Below are positions 32,984 to 40,705 of a stretch of 43,679 nt of DNA, one piece after another. The translations under genes were made by a program, and so were the position numbers. This stretch comes from Bryobacter sp. (GTDB lineage: Bacteria; Acidobacteriota; Terriglobia; Bryobacterales; Bryobacteraceae), in contig JALHNI010000038.1 in NCBI GenBank assembly GCA_022843605.1, forward strand, positions 1 to 43,679, written 5' to 3'. The notes under the pieces were generated by a model. The model searched no databases. It saw nothing but the letters and a program-made list of their open reading frames with translations, and was not told the origin of the DNA. Each line of letters starts with the position of its first letter. The stretch's first letter is position 1.

Positions 32984-34789
32984 ATGCCTCCGTCAGCTTC
33001 GTCCCTCGTGAATTCCCTTTTGTTGGATCTGTCACGCGGGGAGCAGTCATGGCGTCAATGGCGGGCAGAGACCATCCTGGATGACTTGGATTCTGCCTCG
33101 CTCTCCGCACTTCCGCTGCTGGCTGGGCGGCTCCCTTCCTGGTTGGTTCGGGACTCGCAGAGGGATCCGGATCGGGAGCGAATTCTGGGTATCTGCAAGC
33201 GTGCTTGGGCGCAGAACCAGTTGCGCTACCGCGAACTGATCACCGCCTGGAACCAGCTTTCGGAAGCCGGCGTCGCTCCCTTCGCGGTCGCCGGTTGCGC
33301 AGCTTGGTCCTTGTTGTATCTGGAGGAACGGTCGGTGCGCCCGATCCAGTCCATCGACATCGTGGTGAGCCGTCATCAGGCGATGTTGGCCAAGCAGGTG
33401 CTCGAGGCTTCCGGGTGGCACTTGGAAGATGGCATGCCTGAACCGACGGGTCATGCGTTGGATACCCATGAAGGCCTATGGTTCCGTGCGGCTTCCGAGA
33501 CAGCCTTGTTTCTGAGGTGGCGGATTCGAGCTGTTTCCCCGGAACGGGCTGCCGAGAACGAGACGGCGCCATCGACTCAACCCCACGACCTCCACGGAAC
33601 CGCGATATCCGTGTTGGCGACCGAGGAACTGCTCCTGGATGCCTTGACGCGCGATGCCGATTCGCTCATTTGGCAGTGCGACGCGGCGATTTTGCTCAGA
33701 AACCGAAGCGTCGACTGGCCGCGACTTTTCGAGCTTGCGAAGGATGCGCCCCTGGCTGAGCAGCGCTTGACCGTGCTGCGGGACGAAGGACTGGCGATTC
33801 CAGCCCTGCCGGTGCGCCGCAATTCACGGGGCGCGCTGCGGCGACGCTTGGAGCGAATCCACGCTGACTACCGCCGCGTTGCATGGTCCCGCCAGATGGG
33901 CTACTCGCCGTTCGGCTTTTTTCGTTACTTGCTCTATCGCCTCTGGCGTGCGTTCGCTCCGGGAGATCTGCCGTCCGGTGCGTTGACCGTAATTGATGCG
34001 TCCGGAGGAAGCGGTTCTTCGATCTTCGAGTATCGGCGCCACTGGACCCTGTTCTACTTCCTCACAATTCGAGATATTCGCCTTCGTTATCGCAAGACCT
34101 GGCGTGGCGTAATGTGGGCGCTTGTTCAACCTTTACTGCCGATGGTGATCTTTGGCGCGGTGCTTTCCGGCGTCATGCGGCCCGAAGTCGGTCCGGGCCC
34201 CTACTGGCTCTTCGTCCTTGCCGGCTTGGTTCCATGGAGTTTCTTCTCGAGCGCCGCCAACTACTCAGCCGTCACCTTCGTCAATAACTTTGGTCTGTTG
34301 AATAAGGTGTATTTCCCGCGGGCCATTCTGCCCGCGGCCGCAGTCAGTGCTTGCCTGTTGGATTTACTGGTCTCCTCCTGCGTGTTAATCGCGCTCTGTT
34401 GGTGGAACGGCTATCCGCCGAGGCTGGGAATGTTTCTGTTTCCGCCGTTGATCCTGGTGACGACTCTGGTGGCGGCAGCCTTCGGACTCGCTGCCGCATC
34501 GTTGAATGTTCTCTACCGCGACCTGAAGCCGCTGGTGCCGTTCCTGATTCAAGTGGCGATGTATGCCACGCCCGTGCTATATCCTCTCTCGATGGTTCCG
34601 TCATCCCTCCGTTGGCTGATGTGGCTCAACCCGATGACGGGCATTGTCGAAGGGTTTCGTGGCAGCTTGCTCGGCTCTTCAGTCGATTGGACCGGCGAGG
34701 CGATTTCGGCAATTGCCGGTGGCGGCCTGATTTATGTAGCAGCCTGGTTGTTTCGCAAAGTTGAGGCCGACCTGGCGGAACGAACATGA
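32984..34789 (+). CDS. Nucleotidyltransferase-like domain fused to an ABC-2 glycan export permease, 601 aa
   Basis: Residues 1-330 resemble the NTP_transf_5 protein of this locus: [28 protein letters not shown] has the same order as its core, but the Lys-Gly is Ala-Gly and the first catalytic Asp is Ser (Ser123, Asp125), so this part is probably inactive and may bind substrate. Residues 350-601 are an ABC-2 permease: [27 protein letters not shown], then about six membrane helices ([30 protein letters not shown], and so on), as in Wzm/KpsM-type exporters. The frame is continuous with no stop or shift. The ATG at 32984 has AAGGGG just before it; a TTG at 32966 is less likely. The ATPase partner overlaps its end by 4 bp. 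Confidence 0.82.
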   Translation: MPPSASSLVNSLLLDLSRGEQSWRQWRAETILDDLDSASLSALPLLAGRLPSWLVRDSQRDPDRERILGICKRAWAQNQLRYRELITAWNQLSEAGVAPFAVAGCAAWSLLYLEERSVRPIQSIDIVVSRHQAMLAKQVLEASGWHLEDGMPEPTGHALDTHEGLWFRAASETALFLRWRIRAVSPERAAENETAPSTQPHDLHGTAISVLATEELLLDALTRDADSLIWQCDAAILLRNRSVDWPRLFELAKDAPLAEQRLTVLRDEGLAIPALPVRRNSRGALRRRLERIHADYRRVAWSRQMGYSPFGFFRYLLYRLWRAFAPGDLPSGALTVIDASGGSGSSIFEYRRHWTLFYFLTIRDIRLRYRKTWRGVMWALVQPLLPMVIFGAVLSGVMRPEVGPGPYWLFVLAGLVPWSFFSSAANYSAVTFVNNFGLLNKVYFPRAILPAAAVSACLLDLLVSSCVLIALCWWNGYPPRLGMFLFPPLILVTTLVAAAFGLAAASLNVLYRDLKPLVPFLIQVAMYATPVLYPLSMVPSSLRWLMWLNPMTGIVEGFRGSLLGSSVDWTGEAISAIAGGGLIYVAAWLFRKVEADLAERT

Positions 34790-35964
34790 AATCCATCTCC
34801 GTGCAGGGTGTCACCAAGGAGTTTGATCTCGCTTCTCCTGCCGGTCGTCGGCGGTTCACCGCGCTCGACAACATCAGCTTCGAAGCTGAACCCGGAGAGA
34901 TTATCGGCGTGATTGGCCGAAATGGCGCTGGCAAGTCTACGCTGCTCAAGATCCTGGCCAGAATCCTCCGCCCGACCCGCGGACGAATCGAACTACGGGG
35001 CCGCATCGGCAGTCTGCTGGAGGTCGGGAGCGGTTTTCATCCCGAGTTAACGGGGCGCGAGAACATCTTCCTGAACGCCGCCATTCTGGGCATGGACCGC
35101 AACGAGATTGCCCAAAAGTTTGACGCAATTGTGGACTTTGCCGGATTCGCGGAACACCTGGACGAACCCGTGAAGCATTACTCCTCAGGGATGTACATGC
35201 GCCTCGCGTTTGCCGTTGCCGCACACGTTGAGCCGGAGATCCTGCTCATGGACGAAGTCCTCGCCGTGGGAGATGCTGACTTTCAACGTAAGTGCGTCGA
35301 TCGGGTTGAACAGGTGGGGCGCAATGGGCAAACCGTGCTGTTCGTTTCGCACGACATCCACGCCATTCTTCGTTTGTGCAACCGCGCACTACTTTTGGAC
35401 AATGGCCGTCTGATGGCATCGGGGCCGGTTCGCGAGGTCGCTGCCCAGTATCTGGCCATGTCCGGCGGTGATTCTGGGGAACTGCGGTATCCCGATCCAG
35501 CGCATGCTCCTGGCGATGACGTTGCGCGGTTACGCCTAATCCGAATTCGTTCCAGGAATGGCGACTCTCTGCCGCAGGTGGATATTGGCCAGGAATTCGG
35601 GATCGAGATGGAGTTCGATCTACTCCGTTCGGGGATGACTGTCTTCCCTTCGCTAGTGTTAAACAACGAATGGGGGCCGATCTGCTGGACGACCGACGCG
35701 CCCACGCCTTCGCATGCGCGACCCCGCCCGGCTGGGAGCTATCGTGTCGTTGCCTGGTTCCCGCCGAACTTCCTTTCCGCGGGACGCATGAGTGTTACCG
35801 CGGCACTCACCTCCTTTTCCCCACAGACCGTTCATTTTCGCGAGTCCGAATGCGCTGGGTTTAACGCTCTGGAAACGCAAGGCGGAAGCCGGGGCCACTT
35901 CACCGGCTACATTGATGGCGGCGTTCGGCCTTGGTTGGACTGGGATGTGGAATTCCGCACATAG
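34786..35964 (+). CDS. Wzt-type ABC transporter ATPase with C-terminal glycan-binding domain, 392 aa
   Basis: The nucleotide-binding domain has Walker A GRNGAGKS (44-51), signature YSSGM (132-136) and Walker B ILLMDE (152-157), with ADF after it as in the KpsT/Wzt (TagH) subfamily. Residues 240-392 form a beta-sandwich like the Wzt carbohydrate-binding domain, which recognises the finished O-antigen end and couples it to export. It pairs with the upstream permease, overlapping it at 34786-34789 (ATGA). This is the last gene of the cluster. The presence of the C-terminal domain suggests the glycan carries a specific terminal mark, which the enzymes upstream may install. Confidence 0.88.
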   Translation: MKSISVQGVTKEFDLASPAGRRRFTALDNISFEAEPGEIIGVIGRNGAGKSTLLKILARILRPTRGRIELRGRIGSLLEVGSGFHPELTGRENIFLNAAILGMDRNEIAQKFDAIVDFAGFAEHLDEPVKHYSSGMYMRLAFAVAAHVEPEILLMDEVLAVGDADFQRKCVDRVEQVGRNGQTVLFVSHDIHAILRLCNRALLLDNGRLMASGPVREVAAQYLAMSGGDSGELRYPDPAHAPGDDVARLRLIRIRSRNGDSLPQVDIGQEFGIEMEFDLLRSGMTVFPSLVLNNEWGPICWTTDAPTPSHARPRPAGSYRVVAWFPPNFLSAGRMSVTAALTSFSPQTVHFRESECAGFNALETQGGSRGHFTGYIDGGVRPWLDWDVEFRT

Positions 35965-36260
35965 GTGATACCCCCCCGGCTTGAACTTGCCTTGCAGGTC
36001 AATGGCGCCGATGACGTAACCGGGTGGTTGCGGCACTGCCCTGATCTTAGCGAACACGCAGGACACGAATGGCAAACTCCTCGCGGCGAGCAGCAAGGTC
36101 AAGTACTTGCCGAGCCGGGATTCAACAGGTGCCCGACTCGTGGTCGGCTTCCCGATTGCGGCGGCGGAGACGCAAATGCTCCCTTCGATTGACGCGTTCG
36201 CCCGCGAATCTGACAAGGCCTCCGCTCCATGTAACCCGCCAATCGGCATATGATGCCTGC

Positions 36261-37223
36261 ATGAAGATTCTGCTTGCAGCTTCCGCCCTCGCTCTCGTCT
36301 TTGGGCAGGACCTTGTCGTCGTCGAGAAAAAAGCCTCCGCCGTTGGCTTCTACACACGTGCCGGCCAACGCTTGGCCGGCGTTCCGGTTGGTCGTACTCC
36401 GCATGAGATCGTCTTTTCTCCTGATCGCCGCACACTTTACGTCAGTGACAACGGCATCCTCTGGATGACCGAAACTGGCCCGGGCGGCAACACCATCTCG
36501 GTTATCGACGTCGCGACTCGGCGCAGAACGGCCACGATTGATTTGGGAGCCAATCGGCGCCCGCACGGTATGGACGTTGTCCCTCAAACCGGTCAACTGG
36601 TCGTCACCGTGGAAAATCCCAGTGGACTGCTTCTTGTCGACCCAATCGCCCGCAAGGTGATTCGCCGCTATGACACTGGCGGCACGAAACCACACATGGT
36701 GTTGCTCGACCGCAAGTCCGAGTATGCCTATGTCAGCAACTCAGGCTCCGGGACGGTTGGCGTCCTGCATTTGGCGAGCGGCAAGGTGAAGACGATTGCC
36801 GTAGGCGAGAATCCCCAGGGTGCCGCCATCACCCGCGATGGCCGTCGCATCTACGTCACCGTTTCCGTTGGGAACGCGATTGCCGTCCTCGATACCGCCA
36901 CGCACACGCTGGCTGGGCGAATTGCGACCGGCCCTGGGCCGGGTCGTGTTTCCCTCACGCCCGACGAAAAAACGCTCGTCTACAATATGCAGGCCGGGAA
37001 ACTGCTTGGCTTTGCCGATGTCGGCACGCTCAAACAGTTGAAGGCCGTGGCCCTGCCGGGCAACCCTCTTTCACTCACCCTCTCGTCCGACGGCCAACTC
37101 GCTTACCTTGGGATTCAAGATTCTGACAAGATCGTCATTGCTTCCGTCCCGAAACGGGAGATCCTGAAGGTCTTCGAGACGCCGAAAGACTCCGGACCTG
37201 ACCCGGTGCTTGAGTTGCGCTAG
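36261..37223 (+). CDS. Secreted YVTN-type beta-propeller protein, 320 aa
   Basis: A signal peptide (MKILLAASALALVFGQ) precedes about seven repeats of a blade pattern: FSPDRRTLYVSDNG, VIDVATRRRTATIDLG, ITRDGRRIYVTVSVGNAIAVLD and similar. YVTN propellers are extracytoplasmic binding scaffolds without known catalysis. The start at 36261 is chosen for the signal peptide; the frame is open back to 36069. It lies 297 bp after the ABC cluster with no overlap, so it is probably a separate unit. Confidence 0.8.
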   Translation: MKILLAASALALVFGQDLVVVEKKASAVGFYTRAGQRLAGVPVGRTPHEIVFSPDRRTLYVSDNGILWMTETGPGGNTISVIDVATRRRTATIDLGANRRPHGMDVVPQTGQLVVTVENPSGLLLVDPIARKVIRRYDTGGTKPHMVLLDRKSEYAYVSNSGSGTVGVLHLASGKVKTIAVGENPQGAAITRDGRRIYVTVSVGNAIAVLDTATHTLAGRIATGPGPGRVSLTPDEKTLVYNMQAGKLLGFADVGTLKQLKAVALPGNPLSLTLSSDGQLAYLGIQDSDKIVIASVPKREILKVFETPKDSGPDPVLELR

Positions 37224-37341
37224 TTGGCTCCAGTCCTTTGGTCTTCCACGTGCTTGCAAGGATTACAGCGCAGAAATTGCACCGTCCCGAATAGACGTTC
37301 AGTTCTGCGATTGAGTTGTGCGCGGAGAAGGAGAGAAAACT

Positions 37342-37587
37342 GTGATCTACAGCATTATCATTGGACTTTTGATTGGTATCGTGGCGAAATTGCTCATGCC
37401 CGGCCGCGACCCGGGTGGCTTCATCATCACCACGATCATCGGAATCGTGGGCTCGGTCGTGGCGTCTTACCTGGGCCAAATTCTGGGATTGTACGCGAAT
37501 GGCGAACCGGCGGGTTTCATCATGTCAGTAGTGGGAGCGATGCTGCTGCTATTTGGCTATCGGCTGCTGAGACCTTCAACCGCTTAA
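37342..37587 (+). CDS. GlsB/YeaQ/YmgE-family membrane protein, 81 aa
   Basis: Three hydrophobic segments with glycine motifs (IIGLLIGIVAKLLMPG, DPGGFIITTIIGIVGSVVASYLG, AGFIMSVVGAMLLLFGY) match the transglycosylase-associated (GlsB/YeaQ) small membrane family. Its function is poorly known; relatives are stress-linked. The start is a GTG at 37342 with AGGAG about 8 bp upstream (37327-37334); a GTG at 37318 is also possible. A strong hairpin follows its stop. Confidence 0.82.
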   Translation: MIYSIIIGLLIGIVAKLLMPGRDPGGFIITTIIGIVGSVVASYLGQILGLYANGEPAGFIMSVVGAMLLLFGYRLLRPSTA

Positions 37588-37598
37588 GGCGCTATTTT

Positions 37599-37628
37599 CG
37601 TGGAGCGTGGTTAAGGCCACGCTCCACG
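37599..37628. terminator. Long perfect hairpin downstream of the GlsB-like gene
   Basis: CGTGGAGCGTGG (37599-37610) and CCACGCTCCACG (37617-37628) form a 12-bp perfect stem with a 6-base loop. No T-run follows, so termination would have to be weak; it may instead protect the transcript end. Confidence 0.6.
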
Positions 37629-37665
37629 TTGGAACAGTATCGCCTTCACCTGCATCTATCCTGGA

Positions 37666-38203
37666 ATGCACCCTGCGGCCTTCGTCTCCGCCTTTCTTGC
37701 TTCTCGGAAACATCTTGGCCTACGCGGCGAATCGCCCGGACCTGCCGCATTTTTTTGAAGTTGAGCCCGGCTTCTATCGCGGCGCCCAGCCGAAGGACCA
37801 CCAGTTTGCCATGCTGGCCCAAATGGGCGTGAGAACCGTCATCAGTTTGCGCAGTACCGGTGACCGGATGGAACGCGAGCGCAAGCTGGTGGAGAGTTCG
37901 GGGTGAAGTTTATCCGCATCCCCCTGCGTGGCTACCGGACGCCTTCGGATGGGCATATCCAGCGAGCGGCTAGCCGAAATCGAAGCTGCCCAAGCCAGCG
38001 GGCATCCGATGTTCGTGCATTGCAAGCTTGGCAAGGACCGAACCGGTACCGTCGTCGCCTGCTTTCGCATGAAGCACCGCGGATGGACCGGAGAGAAATC
38101 CCTAGGGGAAGCGAAGTCGCTCGGTATGAGCCGTCGCCAGTGGAAGATGCAGCGCTACGTGCTGGAGTTCGCAAACCGTTTGGAGACCAGCGTCGCGCGC
38201 TAG
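37666..38203 (+). pseudogene. Dual-specificity/tyrosine phosphatase gene with compensating frameshifts
   Basis: The catalytic loop HCKLGKDRTG (Cys and Arg of CX5R) and the helix after it are intact in the frame ending at 38203. The first half, HFFEVEPGFYRGAQPKDHQF...GVRTVISLR, is in the same frame but ends at a TGA (37904-37906). Between them the neighbouring frame reads VKFIRIPLRGYRTPSDGHI, which is what the family needs. So the frame slips by one base near 37903 and slips back near 37960, about 57 bp later. A further slip near 37700 would join a start MHPAAFVSAFLA to a signal-like LLGNILAYA. The gene is therefore broken or the assembly has errors here. Confidence 0.7.
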
Positions 38204-38553
38204 CCGCCACAAGAGGTCTTTTTTACCTCTTCAATCTGCACCAGGAAGCCGCTTACCTCCACTGCGTTTTTACGGCGTTCCTCTCTACCTCGGTGGGGCC
38301 CTCGAGCGCCGAAACGCTCATTTTGAGGACTCGAACCACCGAGCGCGAGGCGCTGAGGCTCTTTCAACCGTCTGAGGAAGTTGCCGCAAGACTCCACTGA
38401 CTGGTTGCCCAGTCATCCGATTATCCTCACGACTTGCACAGGGCCACAGCAGTTTGCTACCGTAAAAGCTGTTCGATCCCTCAGATTTGGGAGATCCTCC
38501 AAGTTGCGAGCACCTGCTTCGCGCCCAAAAGGATCGTTTGGACCAGTCACTAT
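38204..38553. promoter_or_regulatory. Gap in front of rplA
   Basis: About 350 bp with no gene and no trace of rplK, which normally precedes rplA. A small dyad, AAGAGGT (38211-38217) with ACCTCTT (38225-38231), lies just after the phosphatase. The promoter and any L1 autoregulatory leader of rplA must be here. No clear ribosome-binding site precedes the rplA ATG. Confidence 0.45.
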
Positions 38554-39264
38554 ATGGCAAATAAACCAGGCAAAAAATACACTGCTGCGGCTAAACAGGT
38601 AGAAGCGCGCCTTTACGGACTCGCCGAAGCTGTGCCGCTGATTCAAAAGATCAAATTCACCAAGTTCAACGAGACCGTGGAGGTGCACATGCGCCTCGGT
38701 GTTGACCCCAAGCAAGCTGACCAGATGGTCCGCGGCACGATTGTCCTGCCTAACGGTTTGGGTAAAGCGGTTCGCGTGCTGGTGATTGCTTCTGGCGAAA
38801 AAATCAAGGCGGCCGAAGATGCCGGGGCCGATTTCTTCGGTGGCGATGAGATTATCGAGAAGATTCTCAAGGAGAATTGGCTCGATTACGACGTGATCGT
38901 GGCGACGCCGGACATGATGCGCGGAATGGCTCGCTTGGGTAAACTCCTCGGTCCTCGTGGCTTAATGCCGAATCCCAAAACCGGCACGGTTACGACCGAC
39001 GTGGCGAATGCGGTACGAGAAGCTAAGGCCGGTAAGGTTGAATTTCGCGTCGATAAGACGGGCGTGATCCACGCTCCCGTGGGCAAGACCGGCTTCGACA
39101 CTGATAAGTTGTTGCAAAACGCCGAGACCCTGATCAATGCTGTGGTCCGTGCGAAGCCCGCCGCGGCTAAGGGCAAGTACGTAAGATCCATCACCGTCTG
39201 CTCGACCATGGGCCCCGGTGTGGCGCTCGATCCGGCGCCCTTTGCGGTCGCCGCCAAGGCATAA
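38554..39264 (+). CDS. rplA: 50S ribosomal protein L1
   Basis: Family landmarks are clear: [31 protein letters not shown], then [19 protein letters not shown] (the L1 signature) and a C-terminal [17 protein letters not shown]. It binds 23S rRNA at the L1 stalk and, in many bacteria, represses its own operon. 236 residues is the normal length. The ATG at 38554 gives [16 protein letters not shown], a normal L1 start. It is followed by rplJ after 24 bp. Confidence 0.97.
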   Translation: MANKPGKKYTAAAKQVEARLYGLAEAVPLIQKIKFTKFNETVEVHMRLGVDPKQADQMVRGTIVLPNGLGKAVRVLVIASGEKIKAAEDAGADFFGGDEIIEKILKENWLDYDVIVATPDMMRGMARLGKLLGPRGLMPNPKTGTVTTDVANAVREAKAGKVEFRVDKTGVIHAPVGKTGFDTDKLLQNAETLINAVVRAKPAAAKGKYVRSITVCSTMGPGVALDPAPFAVAAKA

Positions 39265-39288
39265 GTTCCCCGGCGATTAGGAGCAACC

Positions 39289-39816
39289 ATGAAAGACAAG
39301 AATCAGAAAAAACAGGAACTGGATGCTTTACGCGCGGAGCTGGAAGCGACGCGCAACCTGTTCGTTACGAGCTTCAATAAGCTAACCGTGGCTCAGGATT
39401 TTGCTCTTCGTAAGGCGATTAAGGAAGTGGGCGGCGACTACCAGGTTGTCAAGAACACGATCGCAGAGAAGGCAAGTGAAGGTTTGGATCATGCTCCCGC
39501 CCTCAAGGGGTTGGTCGGGATGAACTCCGTAGCGTGGACCCAGGGCGACGTGGTCGCGCTGGCAAAGACGCTGACCAAGTATGCCAAGGATAATCCCGCC
39601 TTTACCTTTAAGGCTGGTGTGGTGGAAGGCCGGGTCATTGACATCAAAGCGGTCAATGAGTTGGCGAACCTTCCCTCCAAGGAAGAGATTTACGCGAAGT
39701 TGCTCTGGTGCATCCAGGCTCCGGCGCAGCAGTTGGTGACGGTCACCAACGCCGTGGGACGCAATCTGGCCGTTGTGGTCGATCAGGGCGTCAAAGAAAA
39801 CAAGTTTCAAGCTTAA
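39289..39816 (+). CDS. rplJ: 50S ribosomal protein L10
   Basis: The N-terminal RNA-binding part contains [37 protein letters not shown], as in L10, with a helix at the C-terminus that holds L7/L12 dimers. The ATG has AGGAGC just before it. The gap after rplA is only 24 bp, too short for a long L10 leader of the kind seen in many bacteria, so autoregulation may differ. 175 residues fits the family. Confidence 0.96.
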   Translation: MKDKNQKKQELDALRAELEATRNLFVTSFNKLTVAQDFALRKAIKEVGGDYQVVKNTIAEKASEGLDHAPALKGLVGMNSVAWTQGDVVALAKTLTKYAKDNPAFTFKAGVVEGRVIDIKAVNELANLPSKEEIYAKLLWCIQAPAQQLVTVTNAVGRNLAVVVDQGVKENKFQA

Positions 39817-39869
39817 GTTTGGCCTAGCTGAACTGAAGCGCTAAAGATTACGAAGGAAGGTATAGGGAA

Positions 39870-40247
39870 ATGGCGGACATCAACGCGATTGCAGAAAACA
39901 TTCAGGGCTTGACGCTCCTCGAGGCGTCCCAGCTCGTTAAGTTGCTTGAAGAGAAGTTGGGCGTTTCGGCGGCGGCTGCTGTCGCGGCGGCTCCTGCCGC
40001 TGGCGCTGCTGCTGCTGCTCCGGCCGCTGAGGAAAAGACCGAGTTTACGGTGATCCTCGCGGCTGCGGGTGCCAACAAGATCAACGTGATCAAGGTGGTG
40101 CGTGAAGTCACCAGTCTCGGTCTCAAGGAAGCCAAGGACCTGGTTGATGGCGCGCCTAAGCCCATCAAGGAAGGTATCAGCAAGGAAGAAGCTGCCACCA
40201 TCCAGAAGAAGTTCGTCGACGCCGGCGCGACCGTGGAAGTGAAGTAG
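39870..40247 (+). CDS. rplL: 50S ribosomal protein L7/L12
   Basis: The N-terminal dimerisation part ([21 protein letters not shown]), the Ala-rich hinge, and the C-terminal domain ([45 protein letters not shown]) are all canonical. It forms the stalk that recruits translation GTPases. A GAAGG sequence precedes the start. A large hairpin follows in the gap before rpoB. Confidence 0.97.
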   Translation: MADINAIAENIQGLTLLEASQLVKLLEEKLGVSAAAAVAAAPAAGAAAAAPAAEEKTEFTVILAAAGANKINVIKVVREVTSLGLKEAKDLVDGAPKPIKEGISKEEAATIQKKFVDAGATVEVK

Positions 40248-40287
40248 CTTCCGCGTCTTGCCATCAGCCGGTCGTTAAGATTCGGCG

Positions 40288-40345
40288 GCGGGCCAGTTGA
40301 TTCCTCTTCGCCGGACTCCGGCAAAGAGGTCGACGACTGGCCCGC
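40288..40345 (+). promoter_or_regulatory. Large three-tier hairpin in the rplL-rpoB gap
   Basis: GCGGGCCAGT (40288-40297) pairs with ACTGGCCCGC (40336-40345), CCTCTT (40303-40308) with AAGAGG (40324-40329), and CCGG (40311-40314) with CCGG (40318-40321). The T-run after it is weak. In E. coli this gap holds an attenuator and an RNase III site, so a similar role is likely here. Confidence 0.7.
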
Positions 40346-40705
40346 TTTCTGCTGTTTGAGGATTTCCCAGGTCGTCCAGCGCGCCCCTGCCGTTTGACGC
40401 GCCTGTGAGTCTTCTGTTAACCTTCAGTTGATAATGGCGCGGTGTGTCCCCTTTCGGGCGTCTTTGTCTGCTTCCTTGCCGTCAGTTGCGAAACGAACCC
40501 AAATTGTCGATCCCTCCTTCCTTGGCCCTACGAAGTCATGCGCCCGCATGAGCTCGCCCAGGATGGGGGGACTTCGCATGCTTAAAAGCATGTTCGCAAT
40601 CGTCTCAGGTGAAACAATGGCAAATTTGCCCAGCCGCGGCAACTGTTTTTTTTTGAACGCGCGTTCGCGCCAGCGATAGAAGCTGACTAGTGAGGAGCAA
40701 GAAAA
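40346..40705. promoter_or_regulatory. Rest of the rplL-rpoB gap
   Basis: About 360 bp without a supported gene. A perfect dyad CATGCTT-AA-AAGCATG lies at about 40577-40592, and a run of T residues at about 40645. Small frames on both strands have no family match. The GAGGAG at 40692-40697 is the ribosome-binding site of rpoB. Confidence 0.45.

Noticed and set aside
35659..36435. A minus-strand frame across the end of the Wzt gene and the gap after it
   Set aside because: It overlaps real coding sequence on the other strand, has no start signal, and no recognisable domain.
39265..39288. A long L10-type autoregulatory leader before rplJ
   Set aside because: The gap between rplA and rplJ is only 24 bp, too short for the structured leader seen in other bacteria.
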